Shown in pieces: positions 1-6,619 of a stretch of DNA of 8,558 nt. Both the position numbers and the translations under genes were made by a program. The DNA comes from Candidatus Thiodictyon intracellulare (lineage in GTDB: Bacteria > Pseudomonadota > Gammaproteobacteria > Chromatiales > Chromatiaceae). The stretch covers positions 1 to 8,558 of the forward strand of contig JADNEJ010000089.1 in assembly GCA_016292295.1 (NCBI GenBank), written 5' to 3'. The notes beneath the pieces were generated by a model. That model was not told where the DNA came from, did no database searches, and saw nothing but the letters and a program-made list of their open reading frames with translations. Each line of letters opens with the position of its first letter. The stretch's first letter is position 1.

Positions 1-57
1 CGCCAACCAGCAACGGGTGGGTGGCGAACGCCCGGCATCTGGGCTAAAGTTTCTCAC

Positions 58-134
58 GGCAGGACCTTCAGACATTTTTTACTACCCTGGGTTAGTTTGC
101 ACTTCCAAGGATATGAAAATTCGCAGGTCCTGCC
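58..134. repeat. 10-bp inverted repeat bounding an AT-richer stretch
   Basis: GGCAGGACCT at 58-67 is the exact reverse complement of AGGTCCTGCC at 125-134. The 57 bp between the arms are clearly richer in A and T than the rest of the window. The arms could form a long-looped hairpin or be the ends of a small insertion. No coding function is recognised in positions 1-250, and I cannot assign this repeat to a family. Confidence 0.4.
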
Positions 135-170
135 AACCCCTTCAACGCTTATGACCAACTTACACGCTTT

Positions 171-198
171 GTTTTGAGCAGATTTATGATCTAAGGCC
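171..198 (+). repeat. Diverged end of the TTGATCAA-type element
   Basis: The sequence ending TTTATGATCTAAGGCC resembles the right end of the element at 251-374, which ends TTTGTGATCAAGGCC. It carries one inserted T and a few substitutions, and the similarity reaches back about 28 bp (GTTTTGAGCAGA versus GTTTTTGGCGGA). It has the same orientation as the right ends at 354-374 and about 7660-7677. It is probably a decayed partial copy; the rest of that copy is not recognisable to its left. Confidence 0.45.
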
Positions 199-202
199 GG
201 TC

Positions 203-235
203 GGTGGATACTAACCGGGGTGCCGCGTATCCACC
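203..235. repeat. Hairpin with perfect 9-bp arms (GGTGGATAC)
   Basis: GGTGGATAC at 203-211 pairs perfectly with GTATCCACC at 227-235 across a 15-nt loop. The arms share the GGTGGATA core with the palindromic element at 6361-6482 and may be a small relative of it. There is no T run after either arm, so a terminator role for ribF is unlikely. Confidence 0.45.
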
Positions 236-250
236 AACTCCCGCGCGTTC

Positions 251-374
251 GGCCTTGATCATAATTCGGCCCACCTTGTTCAGTCCCGACGTCGCCGATC
301 CATTTCAGAACATGGTCTTGCGCGCGCAAACCCACATGGGTAGGCCGGTTTTTGGCGGATTTGTGATCAAGGCC
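251..374 (+). mobile_element. MITE-like element with 21-bp terminal inverted repeats, copy A
   Basis: The two ends are inverted copies: 251-271 (starting GGCCTTGATCATAA) matches the reverse complement of 354-374 (starting GGCCTTGATCACAA) at 18 of 21 positions. The interior matches a second copy at 7567-7677, with about 85% identity over 102 gap-free positions by my hand alignment. A 124-bp element with terminal inverted repeats and no gene large enough to be a transposase fits a non-autonomous element. I could not identify a flanking target-site duplication. Known: such elements are usually mobilised in trans by a related transposase. Inferred: IS630-type enzymes, relics of which lie at the right of the window, are one possible source, but no sequence link is shown. 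A structural repeat spread by another route is the alternative. Confidence 0.6.
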
Positions 375-438
375 CGCACGTTCGACCAGATGCCTTGCGC
401 CCAACCGGAGGTCGACGCTTTAGCGGGAGGGCCGCCCG

Positions 439-1413
439 CTACAGTGTCGGCCGCCAGTTGTCGGCGGCGTCGGCGTCGGTGCGGGCGAGAAACTCCCGTG
501 CCGCCGCGGCGTCCAGGGCGATCTGGCGGCGCAGTGTCTCGAAGGAGTCAAAGCGCTGCTCGTCGCGAAGCTTGAGGCTGAATTCTACCTCCAGGTGGCG
601 GCCGTAGAGGTCCTGGTCGAAGTCGAATAGGTGGACTTCCAGCCGGCACCCCTGACCACCGACGGTCGGGCGGGTACCGATGTTGGCGACTCCAGGGTGG
701 GGGCCGCTGCCCAGGCCATGGACCCAGACGGCAAAGACGCCAAGGAGCGGGCTGACCCGGCGGTGCAGGTCGAGGTTGGCGGTGGGGAAGCCGATGGCGC
801 GCCCGCGCCGGTCGCCGTGACCGACGCGGCCCTGCATCCGGTAGGGGCGGCCCAGGAGGCGCCGCGCCTGGCCCAGGTCGCCGCAAGCCAGGGCCTCGCG
901 CACCCGGGTGCTGCTGATGCGCTCTTCGCCCTGGGTGATGGTGTGCTGGTCTTCGACCTCGAAGCCGGCAGCGCCGGCCGCCGCGCCCATGGTGCGCAGC
1001 AGGGCATAGTCACCGCCGCGGCCCTGGCCGAAGCGGAAGTCGTCCCCGACCAGCAGGTAGCGCACTCCCAGGCCCTCCAGCAGGAGGCGGCGCACGAAGT
1101 CCTGCGGCGGTACGGCGGCCAGGCGCGGCCCGAACTCCAGGAGCATGACCCGCGCGATCCCGCAGTCCGCGAACGCCTTGAGCTTTTCGCGCAGCCGCGT
1201 GAGCCGCGCCGGGGTCCGGTCCGGGGCGAAGAACTCCATGGGCTGGGGCTCGAAGGTGATGACCGTGGCCGGCAGCCCCAGAGCGCGCCCGCGCACGTGC
1301 AGGCGCCGGAAGACGGCGCGGTGTCCCAGGTGGACACCGTCGAAGTTGCCGATGGTGGCGACGCAGCCCCGGCCCCCGGGGCGCAGGTTGTGTAGACCGC
1401 GGATGAGCCTCAT
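439..1413 (-). CDS. ribF: Bifunctional riboflavin kinase / FAD synthetase RibF
   Basis: This cytoplasmic enzyme makes the flavin cofactors: riboflavin + ATP gives FMN, then FMN + ATP gives FAD. The 324-residue product has the usual bacterial RibF length and two domains. The N-terminal adenylyltransferase domain (about 1-185) shows the nucleotidyl-transferase motif GNFDGVHLGH at 22-31, VGDDFRFG at 122-129 and ISSTRVREAL at 166-175. The C-terminal kinase domain (about 186-312) shows GRPY at 188-191, the nucleotide/metal motif GFPTANL at 208-214, GVANIGTRPT at 241-250 and LEVHLFDF at 258-265, whose Glu259 sits where the family has its catalytic base. The ATG at 1413 gives the standard N-terminus MRLIRGLHNL; only a weak AGGG lies upstream. 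It follows the diguanylate cyclase by 104 bp. In most gammaproteobacteria ileS comes next; here none is visible. Confidence 0.97.
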   Translation of the reverse strand: MRLIRGLHNLRPGGRGCVATIGNFDGVHLGHRAVFRRLHVRGRALGLPATVITFEPQPMEFFAPDRTPARLTRLREKLKAFADCGIARVMLLEFGPRLAAVPPQDFVRRLLLEGLGVRYLLVGDDFRFGQGRGGDYALLRTMGAAAGAAGFEVEDQHTITQGEERISSTRVREALACGDLGQARRLLGRPYRMQGRVGHGDRRGRAIGFPTANLDLHRRVSPLLGVFAVWVHGLGSGPHPGVANIGTRPTVGGQGCRLEVHLFDFDQDLYGRHLEVEFSLKLRDEQRFDSFETLRRQIALDAAAAREFLARTDADAADNWRPTL

Positions 1414-1443
1414 GGAGCGAATGCCCTGGCAAAGTGACCGGGA

Positions 1444-1449
1444 AGTATA
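1444..1449 (-). promoter_or_regulatory. Possible -10 box (TATACT) upstream of ribF
   Basis: On the minus strand TATACT lies about 30 bp before the ribF start, within the 104-bp gap after the cyclase gene. No TTGACA-like -35 is found at 16-18 bp, so this is weak. A short GCCCC-GAC-GGGGC hairpin sits just upstream at 1460-1472, with no T run after it. The gap contains nothing else I recognise. ribF may have its own start here or may simply be read through from murJ and the cyclase. Confidence 0.25.
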
Positions 1450-1517
1450 CGCGGGTCCCGCCCCGACGGGGCCGGGGTTCAGTCGTTAGCCGTGACGCGA
1501 CCTCGCAAGCCGCGCTC

Positions 1518-4500
1518 CTACGCGGCCACGACGACCCGGTTGCGCCCGGCGGCCTTGGCCTGATAGAGGGCGGCGTCGGCCCTGGCCCGCAGGTCAGAGG
1601 CGTCTTGCTCCGGTCCAGCGACGGCGACCCCGATGGAGACCGTGAGCGGCGGCAGGTCTCCGCCTTGATGGACGAGGGGCGTCTGCATGATCGCCTGGCG
1701 CAGGCCCTCCAGTCGTACACGGGCGGCGTCCAGGGTGGCGCCGGGCAGAATCAGGGTTAGTTCCTCGCCGCCGTAGCGGCAGGCAAGGTCGCCGGTGCGC
1801 AATGAATCGGTCAGCAGGGCACCGATAGCGCGCAGCACCGAGTCACCGGCCTCGTGACCATAGCCGTCATTAATGCATTTGAAGTGGTCTAGGTCGAGCA
1901 TCGCCAGGGCCAGGGGTTCGCCCCGGCGGCGGCTCAGATGCAGTTCGCGCGGCAGGGTCTCGTCCAAGAAGCGGCGGTTGAAGAGCCCCGTGAGCGGGTC
2001 ACGGGTCGCCTGCTCGCGCAGGGACTCCCGCAGACAGATGTTCGACAGTGCCAGTTTGACCGCCTCGCTGACCGCGATGACCAGGGTGCGCAGGTCCCCG
2101 AGTCCGGCCTGGGACGGCTGCGCACCGGCGCCCAGATGCAGCACACCGAGCGTTTCACCCCGCACCGTTAGGGGTACGCAGAGGTACCCGGATGATGGCG
2201 AGCGGGCGAAGTGCCGACACTGGGCGTTCCGGTGGGGATCGTCGACCTGATGGAGCTCCCCAAGCCGCAGGGCCCAGCAGTCGTTCAGCGCAAAGGCTGC
2301 CGAGAGGGCCTCGCGGTTGCCCCAGGCGGCCACGACCTGGAGGTCCGGCGCGGCCTCCTCACCCAGCATCGCCAGGGCGCCGGTGTATCCCGCGAACAGC
2401 CGCCCGGCGGCCTGGGCGATGACGGTATAGGCCTCGGCGCGAGTCTCGCAGGACAGCAGCAACTCGTTCATCCGGTTCAATGCGACCATCCAGGCGTCAT
2501 GGCGTTCGACCTCGGCCAGGCTAGCGCGCAGGGCATCCTCGATACGGCGTCGCTCGCTGATGTCGCTGATGGTGCCGGCCATCCGCAGCGGCCGGCCCTG
2601 GTCGTCGCGGGTCGTGACCCTGCCGCGATGCAGAAACCAGCGCCATTCGCCGCTCTTGGTGCGTATCCGGTATTCGACCTGATACCTTAGGGTCTTCCCC
2701 GCGAAATGGGCCAGCAGCGCCGCCCGGGCGCGTCCTTGGTCGTCGGAATGCGTCAACCGTTTCCAAACGCGGATATGCGCATGAAGCTCGCCCGGGTGAG
2801 AGCCCAGCATCTCTTCCCAATGCGGGCTGAACAGTATATCGCCGGTGGCTACGTTCCAATCCCAGAAGCCGTCGTCGGAGCCGTCCAGCACCAGTTGCAG
2901 GCGCTCCTCGCTCGCGCGCAGAGCGGTCTCGGCGGCCCTATGCGCGGTCAGATCCAATACCGTCGCTAGCAGGAAACTACGGTTCTCGTAGTGAAGCAGC
3001 TCGACATGGATGGCCACCTCGCGCAGTTCGCCATTGGTCCGCCGATGCCGGGACTGACGCTTCTCCTTGAAGTTGACCCGTTCGGCCCGGATCTCGGCGA
3101 ACAGGGCTAATAGGGCCTCGCGCGGCGTGCTGCTGAACTCCCAGACGTCGCGTTGGCGTAAGACCTCGCGAGGATAGCCGTAAAACTCGACGGCGGCCTG
3201 ATTGGCATCGATGATGCGCCCGTCGTCCGGGTCGATCAAGACCTTGACCACATCGCGGCTCTCGATGATCGCGCGATAGAGCCCGACTGCGTCTTCCAGG
3301 ACCTGGCGCGCCTGCCGCCGCTCGGTCGTGCCCTCCAGGATCCAGATGGCACCCGGGAGCGGCTCGCTCGGAGCCAGGGCCTGGCCGCGCATCAGAAACC
3401 AGAGGCGGCTGACGTCGCGGCGCGCCAGCTCCAGCTCCAGCTCCAGCTCCAGCTCCAGCTCCAGCTCGGCAGTGAAGACCTCGTCGCGGCACAGGACCGG
3501 ATAGGCACTCTCGCCCAGTTCCAGATAGGTTGCATGATCGGGGTAGATCACCTCGGTCGAGATCCCATCGAGCTTGCCCGTGGGATAGCCGAACAGGGCT
3601 GTAGTACGGCGATTGGCGCGGATGATGCGGCGATTGCGCACGAAGGCGATCCCCACGAAGGCGTTGTCCAGCAGGGCCTGATGTTCCCGCAACAGGGTCT
3701 TGGTCTGCGTCTCGTGGCGGGCCAGCAGGCATTGCGATTCTCGCAGGCGCCGGTGCGGCTCGTCTAGCGCCTGCGTATAGACGGCCCAGAAGATGAATCC
3801 GTCGCCCCAGACCTTGCAGAGATGGCCGAGCAGGTTGAGCAGATCGGCGACCTTGGCATAGAGGGTCAGGCTGAGTTCCCCGAGCAGCAGGACCCAGAGT
3901 CCGGCGATCAGCAGCGCTCGGAAGCGATCATGATCCCGGCGCCAGCCGCGAATCAGGATGAACAGCGTGACGCCGTAGAGGGCCATGACGGCGTATTCGA
4001 CAGCGATCTTGAAGGCGGTCAAGCCCTGGTCCGGGATGAAAGTGCGCGGCGCCGTGCCCGGGTAGAACAGGCCCAGGATCGCGAGGACGCCGATCAGGGC
4101 CAGTGTCGCTGCCAGTGCTGGCCGGCGCCGCCAGGCACTGAGCAAGGTGGGCGCCGGGAGCGCCGCCGCCAGCAGGGCCAGGGCGCTGATGAGGCGGGCC
4201 GGTAGCCAGAAATTGAGCGCCTTTTCCAGTGAACTGGGGGTAGCCAGGGCGGATATGCCTGTATAGGACAGGGTATGGAGAAAATCGAGTAGGGCCACGC
4301 ACAAGAAGGCGCAGGCCAGGATTTGAAAGCGCGCCTCGTGCTCGTGGCCGAACGAGAACCAACCGACGGTGAAGATCATCAGCGCCGTGGTGATCGCCAG
4401 GAATTCCAGCGTGAGGTGCAGTACCAGGTAGTGACCATGGTCGTCGAACAGGTGCAGCGGCAGCAGCAGTGCGGCCAGGATGAATAGGCCCAGCGCAAGC

Positions 4501-4610
4501 CCCCCCTGCACCAGCAGGGCGGGTGGAAATAACGCCGCCGCCCCTGGTGGTGTTCCGGTAACGGGGGCGGGCGCCGACTGCTTTATTGAGGATTGCCGTC
4601 CGAATTTCAT
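1518..4610 (-). CDS. Membrane-anchored MASE3-PAS-PAS-PAS-GAF-GGDEF diguanylate cyclase
   Basis: Predicted to condense 2 GTP into cyclic di-GMP, the second messenger controlling motility and attachment. The 1030 residues read, in order: a hydrophobic sensor (about 31-280, seven or eight membrane segments) resembling MASE3, with the family-like stretch LLDFLHTLSYTG at 107-118; three PAS domains (about 305-430, 440-560, 565-690, the third starting GFWDWN); a GAF-like domain (about 710-860); and a C-terminal GGDEF domain (about 865-1030). The GGDEF domain has LDLDHFKCIND at 905-915 with the metal-binding Asp906, the signature GGEEL at 947-951 (Leu instead of the usual Phe), and an RxxD inhibitory site R938-D941. 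It therefore looks active and product-inhibited. The reading frame stays open upstream into murJ. The ATG at 4610 is chosen because GAGGAA precedes it, the membrane domain follows, and murJ ends 26 bp earlier. PAS1 carries an unusual (Glu-Leu)7 tract. The sensed signal is unknown; flavin or heme in the PAS domains cannot be judged from sequence alone. Confidence 0.93.
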   Translation of the reverse strand: MKFGRQSSIKQSAPAPVTGTPPGAAALFPPALLVQGGLALGLFILAALLLPLHLFDDHGHYLVLHLTLEFLAITTALMIFTVGWFSFGHEHEARFQILACAFLCVALLDFLHTLSYTGISALATPSSLEKALNFWLPARLISALALLAAALPAPTLLSAWRRRPALAATLALIGVLAILGLFYPGTAPRTFIPDQGLTAFKIAVEYAVMALYGVTLFILIRGWRRDHDRFRALLIAGLWVLLLGELSLTLYAKVADLLNLLGHLCKVWGDGFIFWAVYTQALDEPHRRLRESQCLLARHETQTKTLLREHQALLDNAFVGIAFVRNRRIIRANRRTTALFGYPTGKLDGISTEVIYPDHATYLELGESAYPVLCRDEVFTAELELELELELELELARRDVSRLWFLMRGQALAPSEPLPGAIWILEGTTERRQARQVLEDAVGLYRAIIESRDVVKVLIDPDDGRIIDANQAAVEFYGYPREVLRQRDVWEFSSTPREALLALFAEIRAERVNFKEKRQSRHRRTNGELREVAIHVELLHYENRSFLLATVLDLTAHRAAETALRASEERLQLVLDGSDDGFWDWNVATGDILFSPHWEEMLGSHPGELHAHIRVWKRLTHSDDQGRARAALLAHFAGKTLRYQVEYRIRTKSGEWRWFLHRGRVTTRDDQGRPLRMAGTISDISERRRIEDALRASLAEVERHDAWMVALNRMNELLLSCETRAEAYTVIAQAAGRLFAGYTGALAMLGEEAAPDLQVVAAWGNREALSAAFALNDCWALRLGELHQVDDPHRNAQCRHFARSPSSGYLCVPLTVRGETLGVLHLGAGAQPSQAGLGDLRTLVIAVSEAVKLALSNICLRESLREQATRDPLTGLFNRRFLDETLPRELHLSRRRGEPLALAMLDLDHFKCINDGYGHEAGDSVLRAIGALLTDSLRTGDLACRYGGEELTLILPGATLDAARVRLEGLRQAIMQTPLVHQGGDLPPLTVSIGVAVAGPEQDASDLRARADAALYQAKAAGRNRVVVAA
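3425..3466 (-). repeat. Seven perfect copies of a hexanucleotide, coding (Glu-Leu)7
   Basis: The plus strand has CCAGCT seven times without error. On the coding strand this reads GAG CTG repeated seven times, residues 382-395 of the cyclase, inside the first PAS domain. Because the unit is six bases, slippage adds or removes Glu-Leu pairs without breaking the frame. The codons do not vary between units, which points to recent expansion. Confidence 0.9.
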
Positions 4611-4612
4611 GG

Positions 4613-4618
4613 TTCCTC
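4613..4618 (-). promoter_or_regulatory. Ribosome binding site fixing the cyclase start
   Basis: GAGGAA on the minus strand, two bases before the ATG at 4610 when counted from its last A, is a good Shine-Dalgarno match. It falls in the 26-bp gap between the murJ stop and the cyclase. It supports this start over the in-frame extension that would run back across murJ. Confidence 0.65.
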
Positions 4619-4636
4619 GCCCCACGCCGGTAGCGC

Positions 4637-6193
4637 TCAGACCTGGAGCAGGTGCCGCGGCCGAATCCCGCCGGCGAACAGGGCCACGGCATAGACGCCG
4701 CCGCCGATGAATACCCACAGACACAGTATAAATGCACGCGCCCCGCCGGTCATGGCGAGCCAGTAGTCGAGCGCTCCGGGGCCCAGGTACAGGACTAGGC
4801 CCATGAGCAGGTTGGCGCCCAAACCCTTGGCGAGCAGCGCCGGCCAACCCGGCCGGGGGCGGTAGACGCCCGCCCGCCGCAGCCCGCGCAGCAAGAGCAC
4901 GGCGTTGGTGAGTCCCGAGAGGGTGGTCGCGAGCGCCAACCCGGTATGCCCCAGGGGGCCCATCAGCAGGAGACTGGCGGCGACATTCACCGCCATGGCG
5001 ACGAGCGCGATCCGCACCGGGGCCATCATCTCCTGGCGGGCATAGAAGCCGGGAGCCAGCACCTTGACGCCGATGAAACCGACCAGACCCAGGGCGTAGG
5101 CCATGAGGCTCTGGGCGGTCATACGGGTGTCCTGGGCACTGAAGCTGGCGCCGACCGGTCCCGCCGATGCGCCAGAGTAGAACAGGGTCGCGATGATCGG
5201 CCCGGCCAGCACCAGGAGCCCCAGCGCGGCCGGCACTCCGAGCAGCAGCAGCCAGCGCAGGCCCCAGTCCAGGATGTCCGAGAAGGCCGCCGGGTCTGTC
5301 GCGGCGTGGCGCTGCGACAGCCGGGGCAGGATGACAGTACCGAGCGCGACGCCCAGCAGGCCCATGGGGAATTCCATCAGTCGGTCCGAGTAGTAGAGCC
5401 AGGAAATGCTCCCGCTGACCAGGAAGGAGGCGAGGATGGTGTTGAGCAGCAGGTTGAGTTGGCCCACCGAGGCGCCCAACAGGGCCGGGGCCATGAGCCG
5501 CGCCGTGCGCCGCACCCCCGGGTTGCGCAGGGCCAGGCGCGGGCGTGGCAGGAGTCCCAGGCGTGCTAGGAAAGGCACCTGGAAGGCGAGTTGGGCCAGT
5601 CCCGCGATCAGCACCCCCCAGGCCAGGGCCACGATCGGATCGCTCATCCGCGGCGCGAGCCATAGGGCAGCGCCGATCAGGCTGAGGTTGAGCAGCACCG
5701 GGGTGAAGGCCGGCACCCCGAAACGCTCGTAGGTGTTGAGGATGCCGCCGGCCAAGGCGGTCAGCGAGATGAACAGCACATAAGAGAAGGTGAGCCGCAG
5801 CATTGCTACGGTTAGCTCCCGCTGGCCCGGCTCCCCCGCGAACCCGGGGGCGAAGACCAGCACCAGGAGCGGCGCGGCGAGGATGCCGAGCAGGGTTACC
5901 AGCAGCAGGACGGTCCCCAGGGCGCCAGCCATGGCATCGATGAAGGTCTTGAGTTCCTGGCGTCCCCGCCGCTCTTTATACTCGTTGAGCAGCGGCACGA
6001 AGGCCATCGAGAAGGCCCCCTCCGCGAACAGCCGGCGCATCAGGTTAGGGATCTTGAAGGCGACGAAGAAGGCGTCGGTGCCGGCGTCCGCCCCGAAGAC
6101 GCGGGCGATCACCAGGTCGCGCAGGAACCCGAGCAGGTGCGAGAGAAAGGTGAGGCTGCCCACCTTGGCGATGGACGCGGCGAGGGAAGACAC
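4637..6193 (-). CDS. murJ: Lipid II flippase MurJ
   Basis: This inner-membrane flippase (MOP superfamily, formerly MviN) moves lipid-linked peptidoglycan precursor to the outer face. The product is 518 residues from the chosen start (511 in E. coli) and mostly hydrophobic, consistent with 14 membrane segments. Family landmarks are LGFLRD at 21-26, GTDAFFVAFKIPN at 38-50, NLMRRLFAEGAF at 50-61, YYSDRLMEFPMG in the middle, and KVLAPGFYARQ later on. These keep the charged residues equivalent to E. coli Arg24, Asp39, Arg52, Arg53, Glu57, Arg270 and Glu273. The exception is His19, where E. coli has Arg18. The start is GTG at 6193: GGAG lies 7 bases upstream and translation begins MSSLAASIAKVG, like other family N-termini. 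A TTG at 6208 would add five residues but has no ribosome binding site. It is divergent from rpsT, as in other gammaproteobacteria, and is followed closely by the cyclase. Confidence 0.96.
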   Translation of the reverse strand: MSSLAASIAKVGSLTFLSHLLGFLRDLVIARVFGADAGTDAFFVAFKIPNLMRRLFAEGAFSMAFVPLLNEYKERRGRQELKTFIDAMAGALGTVLLLVTLLGILAAPLLVLVFAPGFAGEPGQRELTVAMLRLTFSYVLFISLTALAGGILNTYERFGVPAFTPVLLNLSLIGAALWLAPRMSDPIVALAWGVLIAGLAQLAFQVPFLARLGLLPRPRLALRNPGVRRTARLMAPALLGASVGQLNLLLNTILASFLVSGSISWLYYSDRLMEFPMGLLGVALGTVILPRLSQRHAATDPAAFSDILDWGLRWLLLLGVPAALGLLVLAGPIIATLFYSGASAGPVGASFSAQDTRMTAQSLMAYALGLVGFIGVKVLAPGFYARQEMMAPVRIALVAMAVNVAASLLLMGPLGHTGLALATTLSGLTNAVLLLRGLRRAGVYRPRPGWPALLAKGLGANLLMGLVLYLGPGALDYWLAMTGGARAFILCLWVFIGGGVYAVALFAGGIRPRHLLQV

Positions 6194-6200
6194 GGCGGGG

Positions 6201-6206
6201 CTCCGC
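6201..6206 (-). promoter_or_regulatory. Ribosome binding site deciding the murJ GTG start
   Basis: On the minus strand GCGGAG is followed after 7 bases by GTG at 6193. The alternative TTG at 6208 lies just upstream of this motif and has only GCAGCC and a T run before it. The motif therefore favours GTG. Confidence 0.6.
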
Positions 6207-6218
6207 AAAAAGGCTGCG

Positions 6219-6224
6219 AGTATA
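6219..6224 (-). promoter_or_regulatory. Possible -10 box (TATACT) for murJ
   Basis: TATACT on the minus strand lies about 25 bp before the murJ start. It is the same hexamer found before ribF. No convincing -35 hexamer lies at the expected distance. The call rests on position and the good -10 match only. Confidence 0.35.
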
Positions 6225-6241
6225 GCGCCCGGGCGAGGATA

Positions 6242-6291
6242 CGGCCCCGGGTCTGGTGTCGCAGCCTACACTGCGACTGCCCACGGGGCCG
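6242..6291. repeat. Two-tier inverted repeat in the murJ-rpsT divergent region
   Basis: The outer arms CGGCCCCG (6242-6249) and CGGGGCCG (6284-6291) enclose the inner arms GTCGCAG (6258-6264) and CTGCGAC (6271-6277), with a 6-nt loop. Both pairs are perfect. The structure lies upstream of the murJ -10 candidate and far upstream of the rpsT promoter. It may be a protein-binding palindrome or a small dispersed repeat; it has no T run to act as a terminator. Confidence 0.5.
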
Positions 6292-6360
6292 CGTTGGACG
6301 CTAAGGCGCGGGGCTGGCAAATCGCGTACCGTGAGGCCCACAAAGGTGGCGCGGGAGTCG

Positions 6361-6482
6361 CAGGGTGGATAAGCGTAGCGCATTCACCAGCACTCGCCGT
6401 GATCGTCGCCGATGGTGGATGCAGCGCGATCGGCTGCCGTGCCAGGTCTTCGGCGCCGTGCTGCGCGCCTTATCCACCCTAC
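6361..6482. repeat. Palindromic GGTGGATAAG-type dispersed repeat
   Basis: The outer arms AGGGTGGATAAG (6362-6373) and CTTATCCACCCT (6469-6480) are perfect 12-bp inverted repeats. Inside, GCATTCACC (6380-6388) pairs with GGTGGATGC (6414-6422) with one mismatch. From memory, repeats of this shape, with GTGGATAAGCG-like arms, are scattered between genes in several gammaproteobacteria. The element has no coding content. It sits 44 bp upstream of the rpsT -35 box and separates rpsT from murJ. Confidence 0.65.
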
Positions 6483-6525
6483 TCACCGCCCCTTTGTAGT
6501 AGAAAGACGGCCGGCGCAATCCCGG

Positions 6526-6554
6526 TTGACAGCGGCCCCGCGACTGTGGAAAAT
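6526..6554 (+). promoter_or_regulatory. Sigma-70-type promoter of rpsT
   Basis: A perfect -35 TTGACA at 6526-6531 is followed after 17 bp by GAAAAT at 6549-6554, a 4-of-6 match to the -10 consensus. Transcription would start near 6561, leaving a leader of about 60 nt before the TTG start. An overlapping AAATAT two bases downstream is a less well spaced alternative. Confidence 0.65.
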
Positions 6555-6569
6555 ATACAGTCTTTATTC

Positions 6570-6588
6570 GAGCCCCTGTCGCGGGCTC
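6570..6588 (+). promoter_or_regulatory. Leader hairpin of the rpsT mRNA
   Basis: GAGCCC (6570-6575) and GGGCTC (6583-6588) form a 6-bp GC-rich stem with a 7-nt loop in the 5' leader, 16 nt before the ribosome binding site. In E. coli, S20 represses translation of its own mRNA and the UUG start matters for this. Whether this hairpin takes part is inference. Confidence 0.45.
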
Positions 6589-6604
6589 TTGCCCAATGGA
6601 TCCC

Positions 6605-6610
6605 AGGAGA
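6605..6610 (+). promoter_or_regulatory. Ribosome binding site deciding the rpsT TTG start
   Basis: AGGAGA is a strong Shine-Dalgarno sequence and ends 9 bases before the TTG at 6620. An in-frame ATG at 6596 lies upstream of this motif, so it would have no ribosome binding site and would add eight non-homologous residues. Confidence 0.75.
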
Positions 6611-6619
6611 CCACCCCCC

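Noticed and set aside
54..404. 116-codon minus-strand frame after ribF
   Set aside because: It runs through the repeat element and the AT-rich block, has no recognised domain, and its internal DHKSA repeats simply reflect two element ends.
423..439. GCGGG/CCCGC hairpin at the ribF stop as a terminator
   Set aside because: The stem is only 5 bp, overlaps the stop codon and has no T run on the minus strand.
631..1395. 254-codon plus-strand frame opposite ribF
   Set aside because: It is antisense to a well-conserved gene; long antisense frames are expected in high-GC DNA.
1495..1520. REP-like sequence (TAGGAGCGCGGCTT on the minus strand) overlapping the cyclase stop codon
   Set aside because: It resembles common gammaproteobacterial REP sequences, but only one partial copy is seen here and the symmetry is poor.
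4611..5663. Open-frame extension of the cyclase gene upstream, to 1381 residues
   Set aside because: The extra 351 codons lie antiphase inside murJ on the same strand, read as low-complexity Pro/Gly/Arg, and resemble no domain. The ATG at 4610 has a ribosome binding site and a family-like N-terminal membrane domain.
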